Positions 53,242 to 62,744 of a DNA stretch of 64,000 bases are shown here, in pieces. The position numbers and the translations under genes are program-made. Under the pieces are notes generated by a model. It worked only from the letters and a program-made list of their open reading frames with translations. It was not told the DNA's origin and made no database searches. Location of the stretch: contig JAPOWW010000010.1 in the NCBI GenBank assembly GCA_026707405.1, positions 1 through 64,000 on the forward strand, written 5' to 3'. This DNA comes from Chloroflexota bacterium. GTDB taxonomy: Bacteria; Chloroflexota; UBA11872; VXNJ01. Numbering within the stretch: position 1 is the stretch's first letter; every line of letters starts with the position of its first letter.

Positions 53242-54297
53242 CTATTCCCCGTCAACCAGCTCGGGCGACCCGCTCCTGACGGACTCCTCTACGGCCTCCA
53301 TCACTGCCACGACGCGCCTGCTGTCGCGGCTCGTCACCGGCTCCGGGCCGTCGCCGGCCAAGTGTGATGCCAGATCAGAATAGTACTTGCCCCAGGCGGA
53401 ATCTGAATACTTGACGACTCGCTCCCCCACTTGCCCATCTTCCAGCTTCCGAACCATGAAAGACCCCGGAGCTTCCGCTGTCACGGGAAAAGGATAGAGG
53501 TAGTTGGCCGTCGCATTCTTACCGGTGTCGATAATCGTCCCCTCGGTGCCCGAGATTTGCCACAGAGGCTGTCCGGTGAGGGACATGCGGGAGATAGTCA
53601 CGTCGGCCAGTGCTCCGGAATCAAAGCGCAGCCATGCGCGCGTGTGCAGCTCGTTCAGATCGCGTTCCTGCGCGGGGACTGCCACGCCCACGACGTTTAG
53701 CACGCGCTGTCCCGCGAGCAGCCGCAAGACCCAGTCGAACGCGTGCGCGCCCAGCGAGTTGTAAAGCAGTCCCCCCGATCTGGACTTCACGTTCCGCCAG
53801 TGGTTTTCGTGCAATCCTCTGCTCTCGGACACGAGCCGAACGTCTCTCAAATCGCCGATTTCCCCTAACCTCACGATCTCCTCGATAGCCAGGAAGTTCC
53901 CGTCACGTCGGCGGTTGAAAAAAGTGGTTACGGTTCCCCCGCGCGTATCGGCGGTCTCGAAAAGTGTGTCGGCTTGCTCGACCGTAAAGCACATCGGTTT
54001 CTCGACCACGACGTGCTTCCCCGCTTCGAGAGCCGCGAGCGCCAGCGGAAAATGCAGATGATGCGGCGTCAGAATCGATACGAGGTCGATGTCCCCGTCG
54101 TCCAATAGATCGTCCGGAGTCTTGTAAGTCTCGACCCCCGGGAAATCGCTGCGGGCTTTGGATCGAGCTTCGGGATTGATATCGCAAACCGCCGCCAGCT
54201 TCATCCCGTCCGTGGAGTTGATGTACGTGCCGTGACGGCGGCCGTGCTGCTCCCATCCAAGGCTGTAGCCGATCAATCCGCAACGGATATCGCTCAT
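53242..54297 (-). CDS. Gfo/Idh/MocA family oxidoreductase
   Basis: A 351-residue dehydrogenase starting at the ATG at 54297 (54318 is a weaker alternative). Fingerprint CGLIGYSLGWEQHG (loosely fitting GxGxxG), then VSILTPHHLHFPLALAALEAGKHVVVEKPMCF with the EKP motif, and FFNRRRDGNFLAIEEIVRLGEIGDL. The C-terminal half has the usual beta domain (WQISGTEGTIIDTGK). It lies 83 bases after the last ABC permease gene on the same strand, and is probably the last gene of the transporter operon. Confidence 0.85.
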   Translation of the reverse strand: MSDIRCGLIGYSLGWEQHGRRHGTYINSTDGMKLAAVCDINPEARSKARSDFPGVETYKTPDDLLDDGDIDLVSILTPHHLHFPLALAALEAGKHVVVEKPMCFTVEQADTLFETADTRGGTVTTFFNRRRDGNFLAIEEIVRLGEIGDLRDVRLVSESRGLHENHWRNVKSRSGGLLYNSLGAHAFDWVLRLLAGQRVLNVVGVAVPAQERDLNELHTRAWLRFDSGALADVTISRMSLTGQPLWQISGTEGTIIDTGKNATANYLYPFPVTAEAPGSFMVRKLEDGQVGERVVKYSDSAWGKYYSDLASHLAGDGPEPVTSRDSRRVVAVMEAVEESVRSGSPELVDGE

Positions 54298-54380
54298 GGA
54301 CTTACGGTGCCGGTTCACGACTACGAATCATTCGGCGGCTCCGAGGCAAGCTGGCAGGCCCCCGTCAACCCTCGGCTGGT

Positions 54381-55316
54381 CTAACCCTTCAATCCGGTTA
54401 GCTGAATCCCGCCTACGATTTGCCGCTGCAATATCAGGAAGACCACGACCAGCGGCGCGGTGCCGACGACCGACGCGGCGAACGTGCCGGTCCAGTTGTC
54501 GTACTGCAGGTCCTTGTACATGCTCAGCCCAACCGTGATCGGGAACAGGTCCCAGTTGTCCAGCACGATCAGCGGCCAGATGAAGCTGCTCCACTCGGAG
54601 ACGATTATGAAAATGCCGAGCGCCACCAGCGCCGGCCGCGCAAGCGGCAATGAGATCGTCCAGAAGACCCGGAACCACCCCGCCCCGTCTATCAGCGCCG
54701 CCTCTTCAAGCTCCGCCGATTGGTTGAGGAAGAACTGGCGCAGCATGAATATCCCGAACCCGCTCGCAAAGCTCGGCAGCACCACGCCCAGCATATTGCC
54801 GAGCGCGCCGTAAGTCGGACCCGCAAGCCCCATCCAGTGCACGATCAAATACACCGGAATCAGCATCACCGAAAACGGCAGCATCATCGTCGCCAGCACC
54901 ATGATGAACATGAAGTCCCGTCCGGGAAAACGCAGCCGTGCGAACGCGAACGCCGCGAACGCGTTTATGAATAGTTGAATGAGCAGAGTCGCCGCAGCGT
55001 AGACGGCGCTATTGCGAACGTAGAACCCCATCCGCCCGCGATACGGGTCCACGGCTTCCTGGAAATTCTCGGTAACCCACTCCTGCGGCCAAGGTTGATA
55101 GATGTTCAGGAGAAACTCGCTCTCCGTCTTGAACGATGCCGAGAGAGTGAAGAAATACGGCAGCAGCATCGTCACGGCGAGAAGGGAGAGAAGCGCAAAT
55201 ATGACGCCCTTCCCAAAGCGAACGAACCATACAGTCCGGGTTCTTCGAATGGTCCGCGACGACAGCGACGGATCCGCTAGTAGTCCCTCTGGCGTTAACT
55301 TGGCTTGCGCTTCCAA
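54381..55316 (-). CDS. sugar ABC transporter permease, MalG type
   Basis: A 311-residue inner-membrane permease with six predicted helices starting at VIFALLSLLAVTMLLPYFFTL (about 36-56). The EAA loop for the ATPase is EEAALIDGAGWFRVFWTISLPLARPALV. It starts at a TTG at 55316 with nine bases after the MalF stop. It pairs with the 56255 permease and the 57806 binding protein for import of a carbohydrate. No ATP-binding subunit is encoded in this cluster, so a shared MsmK/UgpC-like ATPase from elsewhere is needed. Confidence 0.93.
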   Translation of the reverse strand: MEAQAKLTPEGLLADPSLSSRTIRRTRTVWFVRFGKGVIFALLSLLAVTMLLPYFFTLSASFKTESEFLLNIYQPWPQEWVTENFQEAVDPYRGRMGFYVRNSAVYAAATLLIQLFINAFAAFAFARLRFPGRDFMFIMVLATMMLPFSVMLIPVYLIVHWMGLAGPTYGALGNMLGVVLPSFASGFGIFMLRQFFLNQSAELEEAALIDGAGWFRVFWTISLPLARPALVALGIFIIVSEWSSFIWPLIVLDNWDLFPITVGLSMYKDLQYDNWTGTFAASVVGTAPLVVVFLILQRQIVGGIQLTGLKG

Positions 55317-55325
55317 GGTGATTGC

Positions 55326-56255
55326 CTAATAAAGCTGACGCGAGCGATACAGCTTCAACTGAAAGACCGTGAAGATGAAGATCACCGCAAACAGGAACCA
55401 AGAGATAGCCGCCGCCCTGCCCATCCTGAAATTCTCGAACGCTACCTGATAGATCACCTGCTGGACCGACTCCGTAGCCCGGTTCGGCCCCCCTCGCGTG
55501 AGCACGAACATCTGCGTGAACACCTGCCACGAGCCGATCGTGAGTATCACCCACACGAATGCAACGGAGTTGCGCATTAGGGGTAGCGTCACGTTCCAGA
55601 ACTGCTGCCATGAGTTCGCGCCGTCAACCTTCGCCGCGTCGTAGTACACGGGCGGAATATCCTCGCGGCCCGCGATGAAGATGATCATGAAATATCCGAC
55701 CGCCGCCCAGATCGTCATGAAGATCACCGCCGGCATCGCCCATCCCATGCTGTTCAGCCAGTTCGGCGGCGAGATGCTCAGGAGTTCAAGAATTTGGCTG
55801 AAGGGGCCATTCGGCGAATATATCCACAGCCAGATCAGCGCAACCACGACCATCGGCGTAATCGTCGGTATGAAATAGACGGTCCTGAAGAATCCCCTGC
55901 CTCTCGGCGCCCAGTGCGCCCAAAGCGCCAGGCATAGCGAAAAGACGGTGATTATCGGGACCGCCACGAACGTGAAGTAGGCGGTGTTCTTGAAGGCGTT
56001 CCACAACGTCTTGTTATCGATTGCGTGCAGGTAGTGGTCGAAACCGACGAATGGTTTATCGGGGTTGATGATGTCCCACCTGTGGAACGACACGTACAGC
56101 GAGAAAACCATCGCAATGTACGCGAAAATGAGAATGATTGTCATCGCTGGCGCTATGAACACATAGCCGTGCCAGCTCCTCTGCATGCGCTTGAGGAAGC
56201 GCGCAAAGAGGCCGGGACCTTGGGTTAAACCCCGCATCGCCCCGACCCCTTGCAT
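55326..56255 (-). CDS. sugar ABC transporter permease, MalF type
   Basis: A 309-residue permease. The first helix is YVFIAPAMTIILIFAYIAMVFSLYVSF; at least five more follow. The EAA motif is YYDAAKVDGANSWQQFWNVTLPLMRNSVA. AAGGAGCGATAGCG precedes its ATG. It lies 54 bases downstream of the binding-protein gene, and the order binding protein, MalF, MalG is the usual one. The substrate is set by the binding protein and is not clear from the sequence. Confidence 0.93.
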   Translation of the reverse strand: MQGVGAMRGLTQGPGLFARFLKRMQRSWHGYVFIAPAMTIILIFAYIAMVFSLYVSFHRWDIINPDKPFVGFDHYLHAIDNKTLWNAFKNTAYFTFVAVPIITVFSLCLALWAHWAPRGRGFFRTVYFIPTITPMVVVALIWLWIYSPNGPFSQILELLSISPPNWLNSMGWAMPAVIFMTIWAAVGYFMIIFIAGREDIPPVYYDAAKVDGANSWQQFWNVTLPLMRNSVAFVWVILTIGSWQVFTQMFVLTRGGPNRATESVQQVIYQVAFENFRMGRAAAISWFLFAVIFIFTVFQLKLYRSRQLY

Positions 56256-56309
56256 CGCTATCGCTCCTTGCTCAGAGGTGTCGGACTCACCGACGCTCCT
56301 TTACAGACT

Positions 56310-57806
56310 CTACGGCACGTCCTCGAGACATTCGATCGACGCGTCGAATATCTCGGCTACCGCCTCGTCCGGCGTCTTGTCGCCCAGCATCACGGCCTGA
56401 CCGAGCGGCCGGATCACCTGTGACAGGCATCCGCGCCTGATGTACGGCCACGGGCCAGCGTTGTCCATCGGCCTCAGACCTTCGTAGAAGGACCCCCACT
56501 GCGGCTGCGCCCGCTTCAGGAACGCCCAACCTTCCGTGTCGTAGAAGTCTTTTCTGGCGGACGGAATGTTGTTGATTCGAACACGACCGATCGCCGCGTC
56601 GAGGCTGCCGTACCAGGCCGCGAACTCGAATCCGAGATCGTTGTCGCCCTTCGTCGGCACCGTCATCATATTTGTCCAGGTGACGCCCTGCCGGTCCGTC
56701 CAGTTCGGGTACCTCGGCATCTGCACCATCTCGAACGGCAGGTCCGGCTGCTGCTGGTTGATTTCGCCGATGTTACCGCTACCCATGTACAGAGCCGACG
56801 CCTCGCCGCGGAAGAAGTCCGGGCGGTCCGTCCGGTCGGGAGTGATCGGCTTCGACACGTTGTGCACGTGCAGCATGTCGTACTCGTACTGCAACACCTC
56901 GGCGCCGCGCTCAGGCAGGTCCGGGTGCAGCGCCTTGCCCTCGTCGATGTAGAGGTTCGGAACGCCGTTCGCGTACGAGTTCGCCGCCCAGCTCTCCTCC
57001 GACTGGTTGATCGCTACCCAGCCTGATCGAGTTACCTTGTCGCCGTCCCGCTCCGTCAGCCGTAGCGCGGCGTCCACCCACATCTCGGAGGTCCACTGTT
57101 GGACTTCCTGGGGATCGGAAGCGAGTCCGGCCGCGTCGAAGTGCTCGGTGTTGTACGCGCGCGCCGTGAACTCCGGCCCCTCGCCCGGTATCCCGAACAC
57201 CTGCCCTTTGTACTGGTTGAAGAACGTGGACCCTTCGAAGTAGTTGTCCATCGCGTACTCGGGCTGGACCTTGATGTAGTCGTTCATCGAGATCAGGGCA
57301 TTCTTGTCATAGAGGTCTCTCGCGAACGCCACCGACGCGTGCAGCGCGTCCGGGGCCTCGCCGCCTGCCAGGCTCGCTATCGTTTTCGTCACCAGGTCGC
57401 CAAACGGCAGGAATTGCACCTCCGCTTTGATCCCAGGATTGTTCTTTTCGAAGTCCGTACGCAAGAATTCGTCCCATGCGCCGAATGCCAGACGCAAAGT
57501 CGGCGCCCACCACGACCAGTACGTCACCGTGCCGCTCCGGCGCATCGCCGGCGCCTCGGTCACGACCTTCTCGACGACGACCTGCTTCTCGACGATCTGC
57601 GTCACGACCTTCTCTTCGACGACCGCCTTCTCGACGATCTGCGTCACGACCTTCTCGACCGGCACTTCCTTGACGATCTCGACGACCTGCGTCTCGCCGC
57701 AGCCCGCCAGCGCCGCCGCCGCGACCGCGCTCCCGCCGCCGAGCAGACCAGCCTTAAGCAGCCGTCTGCGGTCTAGGATGCCACCCTTCTTTGCGTCTCG
57801 TTCCAC
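56310..57806 (-). CDS. ABC transporter sugar-binding lipoprotein
   Basis: A 498-residue solute-binding protein of the family 1 type. It starts at a GTG with GGGAG seven bases upstream. The N-terminus has a twin-arginine motif (DRRRLLKAGLLGGG) followed by a lipobox LAGC, so it may be exported by Tat and lipidated. About 55 residues of EKVVTQIVEK-type repeats form the linker, typical of Chloroflexota. The binding fold follows (TVTYWSWWAPTLRLAFGAWDEF, YMGSGNIGEINQQQPDLPF). A good promoter lies at 57878-57906. It would bind an oligosaccharide or sugar acid in the periplasm or at the surface. Confidence 0.92.
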   Translation of the reverse strand: MERDAKKGGILDRRRLLKAGLLGGGSAVAAAALAGCGETQVVEIVKEVPVEKVVTQIVEKAVVEEKVVTQIVEKQVVVEKVVTEAPAMRRSGTVTYWSWWAPTLRLAFGAWDEFLRTDFEKNNPGIKAEVQFLPFGDLVTKTIASLAGGEAPDALHASVAFARDLYDKNALISMNDYIKVQPEYAMDNYFEGSTFFNQYKGQVFGIPGEGPEFTARAYNTEHFDAAGLASDPQEVQQWTSEMWVDAALRLTERDGDKVTRSGWVAINQSEESWAANSYANGVPNLYIDEGKALHPDLPERGAEVLQYEYDMLHVHNVSKPITPDRTDRPDFFRGEASALYMGSGNIGEINQQQPDLPFEMVQMPRYPNWTDRQGVTWTNMMTVPTKGDNDLGFEFAAWYGSLDAAIGRVRINNIPSARKDFYDTEGWAFLKRAQPQWGSFYEGLRPMDNAGPWPYIRRGCLSQVIRPLGQAVMLGDKTPDEAVAEIFDASIECLEDVP

Positions 57807-57877
57807 TGCTCTTCTCCCAAGCTAAGCGCGTTCCGGTGAAGCTCCTCCACTGCCGGGCACACTATTACTCACTCGGC

Positions 57878-57906
57878 ATAGTAGAGGCGTGAATGTACCG
57901 CGTCAA
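57878..57906 (-). promoter_or_regulatory. sigma-70-type promoter of the sugar ABC operon
   Basis: On the minus strand TTGACG (57901-57906) and TACTAT (57878-57883) are separated by exactly 17 bp, a strong match. It lies about 72 bases before the GTG of the binding-protein gene. It also sits between that gene and the divergent oxidoreductase gene at 58036, so the region may control both. Confidence 0.7.
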
Positions 57907-58035
57907 GGTAAAGTCGGCCCTATCGAGATCGTCTACGCGACTAGTCTCAATAGAAGGATCGACTTGGAAAAGCTGTGGTAGTCCATCGGCGGTAAATGCG
58001 TGCCGCCTGCAAAACGCAAGCTACGGAGGGCGTCT

Positions 58036-59055
58036 ATGAGCGATCAGAAGATCAAGCTGGGAGTCGTCGGAGCCGGCCGTCACGGCCGCGACATGGGCCG
58101 TGCCGCCAGGGAAAGCGGCAGGTTCGACTTGGTCGTTTGCTGCGACCTCGTCCCGGAGCTTGCCTCACAAGCCAAGGATTGGGTCGGCTACCGGCACAGC
58201 GTTACCAGTATGGAGAAGATGCTCGAGTTCGATATCGACGCCGTGCTGGTCGCGACCAGCCACGACGCCCTTGCGGAAACGGCGTCGCACGCTGCCCGCG
58301 CCGGAAAGCACGTCTACGTTGAAAAGCCGCTCGCCCTGACGGCCGAACAAGCCGCCGGCGTGGTGGCCGCGGCCAGCGATTGCGGCGTCAACCTCATGGT
58401 CGGTTACTGTCTTCGCTATCTGCCCTCTCGCGTCGAGATGAAACATCAAATCGACTCCGGCGCCGTGGGTGAAATGGTCGGCATCGCGTCCGGCAAAGCC
58501 GGGAGCCGGTACCTCACGGGGCCGCTCGCCGATCCGAACCGAGGCGGCGGCGCGCTCCTCTTCGTCGGATCGCACCAGATCGACCAGATTCTATGGCTCA
58601 CCGGAGAGACTCCGGAGACCGTCGCCGGCAAGGTCACCTACGTCCCCGAGAACGGCACCGACGACACGTCGTGGTTCACGCTCGAGTTTCCCAGCGGCCT
58701 CGTCGCCCAGGCGTTTTGTGGTCAGAATTCCGGCACCGTAATCGACTACGTGGACGTAATGGGTACGCTCGGCAAAATCCGAGCCGACTACCCGACGAAC
58801 GAAGTCTGGATTCAGAGCCAGGTCAACCCCGCATACAAAGACAGAACTTACATCGTCAAATCTCCGCCAATCCTGCCGGAAAACTGGCCCACCCCGATGA
58901 GCAACATGTACGTCGAAGAGATCGTCGAGTTCGCCGACTCGATTGCCGAAGGACGCGTCCCGGCCATTCCCGGAGAAGCCGCCGTTAACGTTCTGCGCGT
59001 TATCGACGCGATAAAGCAATCCTCCGACCTCGAAGGTGAAAAGATCGAGCTATAG
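58036..59055 (+). CDS. Gfo/Idh/MocA family oxidoreductase
   Basis: A 339-residue dehydrogenase starting at the ATG at 58036 with ACGGAGGG upstream. Fingerprint LGVVGAGRHGRDMG at 8-21, signature YVEKPLALTAEQAAG near 97 and GSHQIDQILWLTGETPETV with the active-site His. It is transcribed divergently from the ABC operon with a shared 229-bp control region, so its substrate is likely the imported sugar. It is the fifth family member in this window. Confidence 0.88.
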   Translation: MSDQKIKLGVVGAGRHGRDMGRAARESGRFDLVVCCDLVPELASQAKDWVGYRHSVTSMEKMLEFDIDAVLVATSHDALAETASHAARAGKHVYVEKPLALTAEQAAGVVAAASDCGVNLMVGYCLRYLPSRVEMKHQIDSGAVGEMVGIASGKAGSRYLTGPLADPNRGGGALLFVGSHQIDQILWLTGETPETVAGKVTYVPENGTDDTSWFTLEFPSGLVAQAFCGQNSGTVIDYVDVMGTLGKIRADYPTNEVWIQSQVNPAYKDRTYIVKSPPILPENWPTPMSNMYVEEIVEFADSIAEGRVPAIPGEAAVNVLRVIDAIKQSSDLEGEKIEL

Positions 59056-59168
59056 CAGGAGCCGACGCCCGAGCGAATTAGCCGGCGCAATCCCGCCGCT
59101 TGCAGTCTTAATCTCTGAGAGGCACATCGCTCCGCGAGCGGCCGATGCCTGGCTGGGACAAGACGGGA

Positions 59169-59196
59169 TTGGCAAAGCGCGACGCTGTAGTATTTC
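59169..59196 (+). promoter_or_regulatory. putative promoter of the secreted-protein gene
   Basis: TTGGCA at 59169-59174 and TATTTC at 59191-59196 with a 16-bp spacer, about 55 bp before the ATG at 59251, which has GGGAGG upstream. A TAGTAT at 59188 is an alternative with a short spacer. Confidence 0.35.
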
Positions 59197-59250
59197 TCAT
59201 CGTTCGGTGAGTGAAGTCGTGAAGTGCGGGCAGCGGGAGGTTTCTTCTGC

Positions 59251-60702
59251 ATGAAGTCGACAAAAAAGCCGCTTCTGCTGCTGATCGTCGTGGCAAGCCT
59301 TCTATTGGGAGCGCAGCCCGCTCTAGCCGACGACTGTACCTTCCAACTGGGGTTCAAGACCCTGCGCGACCTCATCCCCGACATCGTCGGCGACTGCGTC
59401 GACAACGAAAGCCACAATCCCGAAACCGGCGAAACTCGGCAACCCACCACCAACGGCACGCTGGTCTGGATCAAGGCCGACAACTCGACCTCCTTCACGG
59501 ACGGGGAGCGTATCTGGTCCTACAGTCCGGATGGCTCGCTCAACGTCGAAAGCCTTCCCTCTTCGGAATTAGCGCCTGCTGACTCCGAGTCACGGCTGAC
59601 GCTGGAACACCTGCGCAACGCCGAATACCGCCTGCCGCTGATCGGCGATGAGGAAACCCCGATTCGATTCGTCGACGGCCAGGCATTGATCCAGTTAGGC
59701 GAAGGAGCGACGGAACGCGTACACGCCGGCCTTGTCGACGACATGATCGCCTTTGGTGATCTTGACGACGATGGAGTCGCCGACGCTGTGGCAGTCGTCT
59801 ACGTCAACTACGGCGGTACTGGTACGTTCATCCATCTGGTCGCCTTCCTCGACAGGGACGGCGCGCCGGTCCAGGCGGGACGCGTGTTGCTGGGCGACCG
59901 GGCGCGGGTGGAGAGCATGGCCATCTCAAGCGGCGAAATCTCCGCGAACATGCTCACGCACGGCCCCGACGACGGGCTGTGCTGCCCGTCCCTGAACGTG
60001 ACCCGCAAGTTCCAGCTGCAAGCCGGCCGCATCGCGTCTGTTCAGTCCCTGGTACTGGAGGCGCCTCTGCCAGGCCAGACGGTCGCCAGCGGAGTCGAGG
60101 TTCGTGGCAGAACGAGCACGCTCCCACCCTCCGGTAGCCTCACTTATCTGGTCTACGACGCTCGCGGCGGTGTGATCGGCATGGGGCGTATTCCGGTTTC
60201 CGCAGGATTGGATCATTCTGGCGCCTTCGCCGAGCCGATCGAGTTCAACTCCGGTGCGGGTGGACCGGGGCGCATCGAGGTCATTGATGAACACTGGACC
60301 GAAAGCTCCCCGCTGGCCACTACCGCCGTTCAAGTGGTCCTGGAGGCCGCTCCAATTACAGATGGAAGAACCAGCCGTGAACCGACTCCCGAGCTTGTCC
60401 TGGAAGCGCCGCTGAGCGGAGCGACGGTCGGCCCCGAAGTGGAGTTGCGCGGGCGCATCAGCATCATGCCCTTCGAAAAGAACCTCACGTACCACATCTA
60501 CGATCAGACGGGAATGATGGTCGGTGAGTCCTATATTTCGGTGGAAGGCGATTACGACGGGCCGGGCACGTTTGTGAAGTCCATTCCCCTTACGGGCATC
60601 TACGCGGCTGGACCCGTCCGCATTGAAGTCCGAGACGAAAGCGTCGTGGACGGCGCGCTGATAGTCAGCACGTCGGTCACCGTCTTCTTCGCCGGCGGCT
60701 AG
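59251..60702 (+). CDS. secreted protein with two Gmad2-like domains
   Basis: A 483-residue exported protein. The signal peptide is LLLLIVVASLLLGAQPALA with cleavage after ALA. The middle region has an Asp-rich stretch (FGDLDDDGVADAVAVVYVNYGGTG). Two repeats near 275-365 and 390-480 share LVLEAPLPGQTVASGVEVRGR / LVLEAPLSGATVGPEVELRGR openings, a YLVYD/YHIYD strand and a terminal RIEV[IR]DE, which is the Gmad2 (spore-germination immunoglobulin-like) pattern. Export to the cell surface is likely. The start at 59251 has GGGAGG upstream. A binding or wall-associated role is inferred. Confidence 0.8.
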   Translation: MKSTKKPLLLLIVVASLLLGAQPALADDCTFQLGFKTLRDLIPDIVGDCVDNESHNPETGETRQPTTNGTLVWIKADNSTSFTDGERIWSYSPDGSLNVESLPSSELAPADSESRLTLEHLRNAEYRLPLIGDEETPIRFVDGQALIQLGEGATERVHAGLVDDMIAFGDLDDDGVADAVAVVYVNYGGTGTFIHLVAFLDRDGAPVQAGRVLLGDRARVESMAISSGEISANMLTHGPDDGLCCPSLNVTRKFQLQAGRIASVQSLVLEAPLPGQTVASGVEVRGRTSTLPPSGSLTYLVYDARGGVIGMGRIPVSAGLDHSGAFAEPIEFNSGAGGPGRIEVIDEHWTESSPLATTAVQVVLEAAPITDGRTSREPTPELVLEAPLSGATVGPEVELRGRISIMPFEKNLTYHIYDQTGMMVGESYISVEGDYDGPGTFVKSIPLTGIYAAGPVRIEVRDESVVDGALIVSTSVTVFFAGG

Positions 60703-60806
60703 CCGACGGCAGGCACTAGTGATGGTTGTTCAATCCGGATGATTACCGGCGGGGGCGCCGCCTACCCAACCCTCTTCCCATCACCCGCGAGAGGGCGCGC
60801 TAATAC

Positions 60807-62099
60807 GTGAGCCCCGTGAACAGTCCCTATCCGCCGCAAACGCTTGCAGAAACGATCTACCTCCAGGACATGCCGGTAGCTGTCGCCGCTCCTCCGGACA
60901 GGCTGGTCGTTCGTGAGAATCTCGGCCTCATCACCGCCCCGGCCCTTGACGGCCAGGTCGTCTACCGCACGCAGCGCGGCACTGTCTTCGAGACCCGGGC
61001 CATCAAAACGCCTGGCGGTGACTATCTCTTGATGTTTCCTGCAAGCACCCCGAGCTTGCCGGAAGGCCACAGTCACTACGGGCGTGCCGACCGCAAGGTC
61101 AACGACCTCGTGGCATTCCGATCAACGGATCGCGGCGCAAGCTGGAGCGGACCGACTCGCCCCATGGATGTCGACTACAACCTGCATGGATTCGTCCCGC
61201 TCACGCCGAGCGCGGGCGGCGGCGTCCCGGAAGGCCGCATCTACTGCTTCGGCACGCAGCCCATCTGGGGCCTCTACACGCGTGAGCGTGGGCTCCACGA
61301 GAACGCGCCCATCGGGTTTCGCTACTCAGACGATGACGGCAATACCTGGTCGGAGGTCCGGCTGATCCGGCCGCTGAACGACCCCGACTTCACCGGTATG
61401 TCAGCCATGCGGATGTGCGAAACCGAGGCCGGAACCTGGCTGCTGGGATCGCATGAATCCGACTGGTCGTACCGCCCGCTGATGACTCGCCAGTACATTT
61501 TGCGTTCCGAGGATCAGGGGCGTTCTTGGGAGCTGCTGCCTCACGCTCGACACGGCGGCTGGCACGCTGGTGGCTTCAATCGTATGGACGAACTGCGCCC
61601 GATCGACCTTGGCGGCGGCGAGGTCTACGCGCTGGCGCGAACCCCAGAGGGGCATCTCTGGAACCTTCGCAGCTTGGACGACGGCCGGACCTGGTCGGAA
61701 CCGAAGCCTACGCCGTTGGTGCATCCGGACGCGCCCCCGATGCTTTTCAAGTTGTCCAACGGCAACCTCGTGGCCTTCCACCACAACCGCCACCACGACC
61801 TCGACTACACCGGCCTGCACGGCGACAAGGAAGCATCGATGGCCGACCGGTCGGAAATCTGGGTGGCCATATCCGCCGATGGTGGCCGGACCTGGAGCGA
61901 ACCTCGCTTCGTATTCGCGAACGCCCTGGCGCCGGAGTACGATCAGCCATTCATGAATCACCAGTGCTCCTACATCGATGCCTTTGTGGATGACGGCGTG
62001 GCGAATCTGTTCGTTCCCCATCGCTGGCATCAGGCATTGCACCTGCGGATCGAGGAAGCGGCGCTGCGTGAGTTGCCGACGTTCGCGGAGCTGTACTGA
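60807..62099 (+). CDS. BNR/sialidase-like exo-glycosidase-type protein
   Basis: A 430-residue propeller protein starting at the GTG at 60807. Five Asp boxes are readable (STDRGASWSG, SDDDGNTWSE, SEDQGRSWEL, SLDDGRTWSE, SADGGRTWSE), so it is a six-bladed BNR fold as in sialidases and related proteins. No signal peptide is visible. The catalytic residues of sialidases (Arg triad, Tyr/Glu) cannot be assigned by eye, and many such proteins act on other sugars. Upstream sequence 60757-60795 is a degenerate hairpin repeat. Confidence 0.8.
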   Translation: MSPVNSPYPPQTLAETIYLQDMPVAVAAPPDRLVVRENLGLITAPALDGQVVYRTQRGTVFETRAIKTPGGDYLLMFPASTPSLPEGHSHYGRADRKVNDLVAFRSTDRGASWSGPTRPMDVDYNLHGFVPLTPSAGGGVPEGRIYCFGTQPIWGLYTRERGLHENAPIGFRYSDDDGNTWSEVRLIRPLNDPDFTGMSAMRMCETEAGTWLLGSHESDWSYRPLMTRQYILRSEDQGRSWELLPHARHGGWHAGGFNRMDELRPIDLGGGEVYALARTPEGHLWNLRSLDDGRTWSEPKPTPLVHPDAPPMLFKLSNGNLVAFHHNRHHDLDYTGLHGDKEASMADRSEIWVAISADGGRTWSEPRFVFANALAPEYDQPFMNHQCSYIDAFVDDGVANLFVPHRWHQALHLRIEEAALRELPTFAELY

Positions 62100-62166
62100 G
62101 AAAACCTTCAGGGCCGCTTCTCCCGGCAGTGGCTCAAACTTAACGCAGCGCAAGACAACCATTTTG

Positions 62167-62196
62167 TTGCCATTAGCTAGGGTTGTCGACAATAGT
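62167..62196 (+). promoter_or_regulatory. promoter with palindromic operator for the VapBC-type pair
   Basis: TTGCCA at 62167-62172 and AATAGT at 62191-62196 with an 18-bp spacer. The perfect palindrome TTGTCGACAA (62183-62192) lies in the spacer beside the -10 box, where an autoregulatory antitoxin would bind. Confidence 0.45.
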
Positions 62197-62240
62197 ACAT
62201 AGCCATGACATTGAACTGATTGCAAGACAAGGAGTTAACT

Positions 62241-62744
62241 GTGCCTCCGGCTTACTTGTCAGGTCGATCACCAGAGGAACGGGTCGTTGCCGGTCTCACG
62301 ACCAAAAGCGACAAAATCCGGGCACTGTTTCGCGCTGGCTATAGTCGTTCTGAAATCAGCAAATATCTCGGCATCCGCTACCAGCACGCCCGTAACGTAT
62401 TGGTGGCGGCTGGCTTCAAGGAACCTCAGTTGGAGTCACCTGCGTCGCCGGAACCGGTCGAAGCGGAACCCCGTTCCGCCGCGCCACCCGAGCAAATGCG
62501 CGTCATCCTCGGTCCGGGCGGGCGCCTGGTGATTCCGGCGGCATACCGTGACGCCCTCGGGATCGCCGAAGGCGACGCCGTATTCATGCGGCTGAACGGC
62601 GACGAGCTCTGCATAGTCAACGACGAGACCGAAGTGCTTAGGGTTAGAGAACTGATCGCCCGCTACGTACCGGAAGGCATCAGCGTGGTGGATGAGCTCC
62701 TGCGAGAACGCCGCCGGGAAGTCCATGGCGACGGCAACCGATGA
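62241..62744 (+). CDS. AbrB/SpoVT-type antitoxin with an extra N-terminal HTH
   Basis: A 167-residue protein starting at the GTG at 62241, chosen because AAGGAG lies six bases upstream. Residues 20-55 form an HTH-like segment (DKIRALFRAGYSRSEISKYLGIRYQHARNVLVAAGF). A Pro-rich linker follows. Residues 90-140 are an AbrB/MazE swapped-hairpin fold (MRVILGPGGRLVIPAAYRDALGIAEGDAVFMRLNGDELCIV). The last part (VDELLRERRREV) would wrap the toxin. It overlaps the PIN toxin gene by four bases (ATGA). It should repress the pair and block the toxin. Confidence 0.88.
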   Translation: MPPAYLSGRSPEERVVAGLTTKSDKIRALFRAGYSRSEISKYLGIRYQHARNVLVAAGFKEPQLESPASPEPVEAEPRSAAPPEQMRVILGPGGRLVIPAAYRDALGIAEGDAVFMRLNGDELCIVNDETEVLRVRELIARYVPEGISVVDELLRERRREVHGDGNR

